DNA of 64,000 nt, from assembly GCA_032768795.1 (NCBI GenBank), contig CP136490.1, positions 6,510,001 to 6,574,000 on the forward strand, written 5' to 3'. Both the position numbers and the translations under genes were made by a program. The notes below the pieces were generated by a model. It saw nothing but the letters and a program-made list of their open reading frames with translations. It was not told the origin of the DNA and did no database searches. This stretch comes from Tremella fuciformis. Its lineage: Eukaryota > Basidiomycota > Tremellomycetes > Tremellales > Tremellaceae. This document shows, piece by piece, positions 57,220 through 64,000 of the stretch. Each line of letters opens with the position of its first letter. Position 1 is the first letter of the stretch.

Positions 57220-58402
57220 ATGGCCGCCCACCCCCATCTGCGCGCCGAGAACCTTTTCTCGTGCAAAGGCCTCAATGTAGTCGTCACAGGCGGAGGCACT
57301 GGTATCGGCCTCATGTGCACCCTGGGCCTTGTCGAGAATGGCGCGAGGGTCTTTATCACTTCTCGCAGGGCGGACAAGCTGAAGGACGTGGCGAGACAGT
57401 ATGGCGGAGATGGCAAGCAGAGAGGAGAGATCATCCCGTGCGTCATTAGCTCAAAGGCTTTGATGCTGATGGGGTAGGATCGAATGCGACGTTACCAAGA
57501 AAGAGAGCATCTTCAAGATGGTGGCTGAAGTCGAAAAGTACGCTCCAGATGGAATTCAATGCTTGTGCGTCCCCTTTGCAGGATGAATTGTTGACGGCTT
57601 TGACTGATCGCAGGATCAACAACGCTGGTATGGCGGGTGAGGGCTCCAGGTCCGATTTCATGACTTCTGCCGACGCCACGCAAATGAGCAAACAGCTCCT
57701 CAAGGCCGAATTCGAAGAATGGGATCTCCTCCTTCGGACCAACCTCTCTTCTGCCTTTGTGCGCATCGTACTTGTGTCTCAAACATCAAGACTGACCGGC
57801 AGTTCGTGACGGCGGCCTTGCTGCCCTTGCTGCAGAAGGGCCATTTGAAGGGGTATCAGTCCCAAGTCATCATGCTCACTTCCATCGGGCAATTCACCAA
57901 GACCTCTGCAGCCGGCTCGTACGCGTACTGCGCGGGCAAGGCAGCTTTGGCACATGTGCGACTCTCGCGATACGGTGGTTGAGGCTGTGCTGACATTACT
58001 AAGCTCACTCGAATGCTAGCGTTCGAGTGCGTGGCGACGAAGATCCGCTTCAACGATCTGGCCGTAAGTCCGCTCTGGTCATCACTTCGATCGAAACACG
58101 GCGCGAATGGTTTTGGGCTGACGTTGCAGCCCGGCGTGTTCCCCTCTGAGATGGTCTGCGGGCCGACAGACAGCACGCACAAGTCATACATGGGAGACAG
58201 CACCCGCGGCCAGGAGACACCGTCAGGCCGTGCGGGGTCCGAGAACGACATGGCTGCATGTGCAGTCTGCCTCGTCAGCTGGGGCGGAGTTTGGCGAGTC
58301 GCTCGGATCTCTGGTCTGAACATTGCGCTAACGGGCAGGTTGAATGGCCAAAAGTTTTACCCGGATGGCGGGGCCAACATCACCGAGCCGTCATGTGTGT
58401 GA
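57220..58402 (+). CDS. Short-chain dehydrogenase/reductase
   Basis: The start MAAHPHLRAENLFSCKGLNV leads into V-V-T-G-G-G-T-G-I-G, the classical TGxxxGxG cofactor motif. Introns near 57437, 57565, 57769, 57955 and 58061 separate E-C-D-V-T-K-K, I-N-N-A-G-M-A-G and L-T-S-I-G-Q-F, where the Ser is catalytic. The active-site Tyr and Lys are in Y-A-Y-C-A-G-K-A. N-D-L-A-P-G-V-F-P-S-E-M and G-Q-K-F-Y-P-D-G-G end the fold. About 310 residues. The second-strand end (T-S-R-R) suggests NADP(H). Fungal relatives act on many small ketones and alcohols, so the substrate is open. It converges with the SAM carrier gene, 77 bp apart. Confidence 0.88.
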
Positions 58403-58479
58403 AGGCTGTCGGGTCATGTCAGAAGTCAAAGATTGAAGAAGGAATCTCGTCATGTCGTGCAATGCAAATGTATGCGGTA

Positions 58480-59625
58480 TCATTTGAGCTCGTTTTGCGC
58501 CGTAGCGACGGGATCCTCCCGCCCAAAATTGACGCAAAAGTCGTAGATGCCAAGGAAGATAGCGCCTCCAAACGATATGGCCAATGTCCGCGGTTGCCAT
58601 CCTCCAAAGAGCGCGGACGGCCCCTCTGTCCGGAAAATGTGGACGAGTCGCGGGGGGAAGGAGAGGACAGATGGCGAGGGAGTACGAGGAGGGAGGACGC
58701 CGTTGGCCGAAGGTGCAGACGTCTAAGCGTCAGTACTATTTTTGGGGCTCAAAGATCCGATGCACTTTAGCCTCGAGCATCACGCGGGTTTTGACTACGT
58801 CCAGAGGCGTCGTGACGGCCGCTGCGAAGCCTCCTGCGATCATGCCACATCCGGCTGCTTCGCCTGGGCTCGGCCGTCTGCCACCGAGGTACCGCTTGGA
58901 CAATTGCGTCTTGAGCGCCTCGTACAGCGGGAACTGGATCGACGTGAATGGTATCTGTCATCAACCTTCACTCCCTCCATCCCAGCAAAAGCGCGACTTA
59001 CCTCTCGGGCAATGGTGATACCGAAGCCGCGGTAGAAGCCGCGCACGCCTTCGTACTGCCACGTCCTGGCCGCCGAGTTCCAAGTCCCCTTGCCCTTCCC
59101 ACTACCATACGCCCCCGTCTGCGTGCGCGACTTGACCACCTCGGTCGGTACGCGTATAAGACACGAGATCTGCCCTCGCATCAGCACTTTTCACGTCCCG
59201 AGCGCGAATGACCGACAAACTCCGCCCCGGACGCCGAGAGCATGTGCGTCCACCCTGCCGCGCTGTTCCCCAGTAGGGCGGGTACATGCGTCTTGAACGT
59301 CTCGTATGCGACGAAGAATGCCGCTGCGCCGGGTGCCGATCCCATCCCCACGCTCCCGATACCCCTGTAGACGCCCGAGAAGCCGCCGGAGCGCCAGAAG
59401 CCCTGCGATGATTGTATACGGGTCTTGACCGTGTCCAGCGGGAAGAGCAGGAAGTCGACGGCGACTCCTGACACGGCTCCAGACTGGGAAACATCAGCGT
59501 GGGCTGAAGGAGCATGGCACACGACCGATATGCGATCTCGGGAAAGAGGCTGAACATACCATGAGTGCCCGCTGGAATGTTGGCGGCCGGCGCGACGACG
59601 ACGGCTGGGTATCTGCGTCGGCCAT
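58480..59625 (-). CDS. PET8: Mitochondrial S-adenosylmethionine carrier
   Basis: The start [20 protein letters not shown] is joined after an intron to [10 protein letters not shown]. The three carrier signatures are [19 protein letters not shown] and [19 protein letters not shown] and [12 protein letters not shown], next to the first one, are typical of the SLC25A26/Pet8 group. An apparent stop at 58736 lies inside a good intron (GTGCAT...GCTTAG, about 58723-58765). Beyond it the last helix pair, L-F-G-G-W-Q-P-R-T and [10 protein letters not shown], is complete and the protein ends at 58480. It exchanges SAM for S-adenosylhomocysteine across the inner membrane. About 310 residues. Confidence 0.9.
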
Positions 59626-59817
59626 CTTGCGGTGCCTTTAGTCTGACAGGTCCAACACGGACCTCACCTTGGGTATCGACGGGGTATATATGCCAGAGAT
59701 GAGATGGAGAGTCGAAATCTGACCAATGTCGTCAGAGTTCGGACATGTCGGACCCGATCTCCGATCTTGTTCAAAGCAAGACTACAGTCTACAGTACTGG
59801 GTGCATAAAGCTATGTA

Positions 59818-62800
59818 TTATGCAGAAGGCGGCGGCGGCGTGCCAGAAACACTCCCCGGGCCACCACTGGGAGGGGGAGACCTCACACTACTGCCGGTCA
59901 TCTGAGGTGTCAGAGTCCCCGTCCCTTCTCCAGTCAACATCCGCTTGAGAGTCTGGTCCTGCCTCCTCTGCCGCGCTCTCTCCGCCTCTTCGGTCCCACC
60001 GGTCTTTCTCAGCTTTCTACCTCCCACAAATCCTTGCAGTTCGGAGGAGAACTCGTCCGTCTTCATTGACATCTCCCTCTCGCGGGCTTTCTGCTGAGCC
60101 TCGATAGCCTTGAGACGTTGGTCGGGGTTCGACTCTTTGGTCCGGATCTGGAGCAGGAGATTTGGAATACCGCCTCCTTCGTCCGGCGACTGAGGACGGA
60201 AGTTCTTGCTCGGCGTTTGCCCAGCCGCGCGCGCAGCTGCTCGTTGATCGACAAAATCCTGAACATTGTCGAGCATCTCCTTGGCGTCTTTGATGTCGTT
60301 CTTCAGGTCTTGGGCCAATTTGGATTGGTACGATAGTAGTTTCTGCTCCTCCATAACTCGGTTGAGCTCGTATGCCCAAGTGGCTCGCCAAGTCGGATCA
60401 GCCATGGCGACGTCCTTCGTGAACTGCTCGGCAAGGTCCGTAGCTGCCTGTAGATCCGCACGGATAGTCGCCATTTGCGCTCGTGACGGCGATATGTAGC
60501 GCTTGTAAGCGTCTTCTCGAGCAGCGTCAATGACGTCCGAGATGTCTTCGACGGCCTGGATCGTATCTTGGCACTGGGCTTCCAGCTTGCTCTTTGAGTT
60601 GTCGAGTAGTGCACGCGACCCTCCCATCTTCGTTTTGACTACCTCTCGCATGCTCGTATTCTGCGATCGTAGCCGGGCAAACGACTCTTTTGTGTCGGAT
60701 AGGAAATCGACGTGAACCTGACGCATCACGGCCAGGTCTCGTCGCAGAGACTGCAACCCTTCGTATTGAGCCTGTACGTCGATAGAAGAGGAATTGACTG
60801 CGGCAACTGCGGGAGAGGGCAGTTGAGGTATGGGAGGGACCGATGGGAGAGATTTGACCGTTTGCGATGAGGGTGAGACAGCGAGATGTTGGGACATGGG
60901 AATCATCGAGTGCCTTGACTGAGCAATAGAGCTTTTCATTTCCTTGAGCTCCTGCATCACGCTTGCTATTGTTGTATCGAAGTGCTGTTTGACTTGATCG
61001 AGAGCTGTAATCAGGGTCAGCGAAAAGCCAAGATAAGGCCAGACTCACGCTCAATGTTGAGGTTCAGGATACATCCCTCCCTCAAGTCATCCATGTCCTC
61101 CAGCTCGAATTGTACACCGGTCTTGTGGTCCCGAATGTAGACGTCCGGAAAGTCCTCCAATCCAGGATCGTATTCGAAGCGCTCCATGAAGAGCAGTCTC
61201 AACTGCGAAAGGGTGATAGGAAGATCCACCATCGCCTTCTTCACCTGCCGTCCAATTTGAAGGTACACGGAAATGGTCGGATTAGGTGTGGGGAAGTCTG
61301 GTGCAGACATGGATGCGTTTCCAGGGCGAGGCGTACTCTGTTGCCCCATCTCGCCTGGGGGTTCGGGAGTAGTCACCACCCGCATAGAGGTATCTGGGTC
61401 GCCAAAGATTGGCAGGGGAGGATCGAGGCTCGATGTTGAGCCCGCGGAACTGCTCAAAGAGACATCGCCATTTGTTCTGATCTCGGCGGGTGGGACAAGC
61501 GGGGACGATTTGGGGAAAGACTCAGGAAGGGCGGGCATCGGAGGCGGCCGTTCCCCTCGTCTTGCAGGGCGTTGTGGCGAGCCGATCTTCTTGTTCGGCT
61601 CTGACCCAGGCAGCATTTTGTTGAAGGTGTACGAAGAGAACCGCTTGCTGGCTCGACGTTCAAGCGCATCGGACCTCTGAAGTGCCGCAAGTGTTGCTCG
61701 TGTTTCGGGCGTTACCTCTGGGATGGGAAGGGGATTTGGTGGCGGAGGATCGGAGAGATCCATGCTGGGCAGGCTCAATCTCGGCACAATCGGCACAGCG
61801 TGATCGGCAACAGTGGAAGACGACGGTCGAGGTGGCGTGTCCAGACTTTGTACCGGAGAGCCGTTGGTGATTTCGGAATCCATTGAAAAGCGTGACACGG
61901 GTCGAGGATCGCCAAAGCTATCACGACTGGCACGATCGGGTCTAGGTGGTGGTCGGCTAGGTCCGGCGGATGGGGCTAGATTGATGCGGGGAGGCGGATC
62001 GTCTCTGAGCTGATGTCGCACTATTTGAGGTTCCAGGGGTAGTGAAGTCTCAGAAGAGGGGCGCGGTTCCATCGGCTGAGGAGATGCAGATCTTCGCATT
62101 GGCTGTGCAGGTGGTTCGACGGGTCGTGTTCTCGGAGGTCTGAATGCGTCAGGTGGGGCGGGACGAGCGGGAAGACCTGATCTCGACGACTGCCGGTCGG
62201 CCAGAGCCTGGGAGGACGGATGAGACGGTAACGGCGCATGTTGTGATGCGGGCGAAGTCGAGGATGTAGATCCGGGCGTCGGCGCTCGCGGGACGAGGTG
62301 CGAGGAGGCTGAGTCTACACTGGGCTGCTGTCTCCGCGCGGCCGACGGCACAGGAGGCACTGTAGGGGTATCTGCACCACTGCGGTCTGCTATGAGTCGC
62401 TTGTACGAGGCCTGCTTGATCTTGAGCCCATTAAGAAGGTTGTATATGATGTTCCTGATCTCCGGGTAGAATACGGCGAGATTCTGTGGACTGGGTTCTT
62501 CGGCCAAAGCTTGCTCGAGGCAGACACGCAAGTCTTGTGGAATATTGTCGAGCTCGCTGCGATGTCAGCCAGCGTGGGTGGAGTCTCGACTCCTACTGAC
62601 CTGGTGTCCATGCCGACTTGCCGAAAGGACGAGACGCACTGTTCGAAACCATTGCCCAGCCTGACGTAGACGTCGCTGACCTGCCAGGATCAGCTGGCGG
62701 AGACAGAAGCCAGCAGACTCACCTCCTCCTCTGTGATTTGCCCCTGAGACCATTGGTCAAGTCCTTGCAAAAGCTGCTTGGTGGTCACCAGCAGCTTCGT

Positions 62801-62993
62801 GATGATTGAATCGAGCGCAGCAGGCTTTGGTCAGCCTGGGCTCTCATGAGCTCGTATTGGCACTCACAGCAACGCGGCTCCCACTGGGCCTCCTTGGCCC
62901 GCCAGGCATGTCCCGGGGTTGTCCTTGTGAAGGCATGCCTATCGAGGCGGACGCCTGCACGGGAACGGGATAAGAGATGTTAGGGCGCGTCAT
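59818..62993 (-). CDS. BUD6: Bud6/Aip3, actin and formin regulator
   Basis: The ATG at 62993 starts MTRPNISYPVPVQASASIGM. Early exons carry K-L-L-V-T-T-K-Q-L-L-Q-G-L and S-D-V-Y-V-R-L-G-N-G-F, the conserved N-terminal region of Bud6. L-A-V-F-Y-P-E-I-R-N-I-I-Y-N-L-L completes it. A disordered Pro/Ser-rich middle of about 330 residues follows. The Aip3 domain starts Q-I-G-R-Q-V-K-K-A-M-V-D-L-P and has F-P-D-V-Y-I-R-D-H-K-T-G-V-Q-F. After the intron near 60961-61017 a long coiled-coil core, with W-A-Y-E-L-N-R-V-M-E, reaches a Pro/Gly-rich end at 59818. About 980 residues. Bud6 binds actin monomers and helps formins at sites of polarised growth. Confidence 0.92.
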
Positions 62994-63283
62994 GTTGGCG
63001 GCGCTCCTTTGAGTCGCGCACTGATGCCTCGGCTCGTCAGGGATAGAGTCGTCAAGGCGGAAGCTCTAGCGTGTCGTGTCCGAGCGTGTCGTCAAGCTCA
63101 TCAGCCTGCTATCGTGTCTATGCTCTCATGCTGTCGTGAAGTGTCGTGGGATTGGAACATGGAAGCTGCAACTAGCTGGCTTGGTCGCGGGGATTCGACG
63201 GCGAGGTGGAGGCTAACCACCTGGGAATTTTGCTTTTGCTTTTGTACCTTCACGGCTTCAAACCGCGAGGCAGAGGATACAGC
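62994..63283. promoter_or_regulatory. Divergent promoter of BUD6 and POP4
   Basis: About 290 bp between two divergent starts. It is less C/T-rich than other promoters here. No motif was singled out. Confidence 0.4.
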
Positions 63284-64000
63284 ATGTCCGCGGTGGCATC
63301 GTCGAGCCGTCAGCCCCAAGCCGCGGTCACACCAAGCTTGAAAACTGCAGGAACAGCCTCGCCGTCGCCATCTGCAACGAACAACCTTGACATCTACAGG
63401 CCCATCGCCAAGAATGTCAAGGTGAGCCATAGCTTCCGTGGCATTGTAGTGCTGACCGCAGAAACACATCTCGGCGTATCTTCCATCAGACGCCGAACCG
63501 CTGCTATCATCTCTGCTCGGCATCGACTCGACCAAGTACTCCTCGCGCCTCTCTGGCAAGCATGTCCTGCTCACTTCTGTGCCTGGGGCTGCGAGCTCAA
63601 CATCGGCTCTCGTTACAGGCAAGAAGCGCAATAGAGGGGACGAGACTGCACGCAGAGCTGCTCAGAAAGCCCAACAAGAGCAAGAGCAGAAGCTGGCAGA
63701 CATTGAAGCTGTCGGGCTGAGGAAGGTCAAGAGGCGAGTAGGCTCTGTTCGCGCCGGCCAGCGACTTCAGTAAGCTTATTTCCCTGTGCCCAGTGATGTA
63801 CTCATGGCCAGATACAACCTTCTCCTTCCGCTATACTACATGCACACACATTATCTGTTCACGATGCTTGGCTGCCCGCCACTGCCGCCTGCAGGCCAAG
63901 TGGCATCGACAGCGGCCAATGCCCACCATCGAACACGTCTACCGCCCGGTCTTTCAATAGAAGGCATTCAGAGCAAAATTCTCAAAGCCGACTTCACTGG
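63284..64000 (+). CDS. POP4: RNase P/MRP subunit Pop4 (Rpp29), cut by the window end
   Basis: The start MSAVASSSRQPQAAVTPSLK runs to N-N-L-D-I-Y-R-P-I-A-K-N-V-K. An intron (about 63421-63461) joins to K-H-I-S-A-Y-L-P-S-D-A-E. S-G-K-H-V-L-L-T-S-V-P and a K/R/Q-rich helix follow. After a second intron (about 63774-63811) the block Y-N-L-L-L-P-L-Y-Y-M-H-T-H-Y and L-K-A-D-F-T-G reaches the window edge. L-L-P-L-x-x-x-W/Y-x-x-Y and A-D-x-x-G are characteristic of Rpp29, the Sm-like subunit that binds RNase P and RNase MRP RNA in the nucleus. About 200 residues are in the window; the Sm-like barrel continues outside. Confidence 0.82.

Noticed and set aside
58736..58738. Premature stop making the SAM carrier truncated
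   Set aside because: The stop is inside a GT-AG intron whose removal restores the final pair of carrier helices.

Overview
The window is nuclear DNA of a basidiomycete yeast, most likely a tremellomycete (inference). The signs are GC-rich coding sequence, almost every gene split by 40-60 bp GT-AG introns, C/T-rich stretches upstream of start codons, and typical fungal genes such as a Bud6 polarity factor, Zn2Cys6 regulators, a Bor1 transporter and a DUF1996 secreted protein. Most genes below were joined across introns by hand, so internal exon edges are approximate.

Layout. 0-3 kb: the N-terminus of an unknown gene, then three small tandem paralogues on the minus strand. 3-8.5 kb: a p50RhoGAP-type protein, mitochondrial sulfide:quinone oxidoreductase, a histidine-phosphatase and an uncertain small gene. 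9.5-13.2 kb: two single-pass membrane proteins. 13.9-15.9 kb: three small mitochondrial genes resembling COX14, CBP6/UQCC2 and COQ11. 16-19.5 kb: a six-repeat polyubiquitin gene and an RRM-like protein. 20.5-22.4 kb: a DUF1996 secreted protein.

22.7-31.0 kb is the most interesting segment: a Helitron rolling-circle transposon with an intact 1,716-residue Rep-helicase that carries two further genes on the opposite strand. One is a Tet-like 2OG-Fe(II) dioxygenase, a family whose animal members oxidise 5-methylcytosine. The other is a charged coiled-coil protein. Matching inverted 11-mers flank the whole block.

31.3-49 kb looks like a catabolic cluster: an allantoate-permease-type MFS carrier, a beta-hydroxyacid dehydrogenase with two modules, a Zn2Cys6 regulator, an amidase, two divergent PuuE-like polysaccharide-deacetylase-fold genes, a second Zn2Cys6 regulator and a DHA2-type MFS exporter. 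By analogy with bacterial allantoin and glyoxylate clusters this could be breakdown of a ureide or cyclic amide; the substrate is not known.

49.7-64 kb is housekeeping: an OCRL-like inositol polyphosphate 5-phosphatase, a Bor1-type transporter, calcipressin, a short-chain dehydrogenase, a mitochondrial S-adenosylmethionine carrier, Bud6, and the start of the RNase P/MRP subunit Pop4, cut by the window end.
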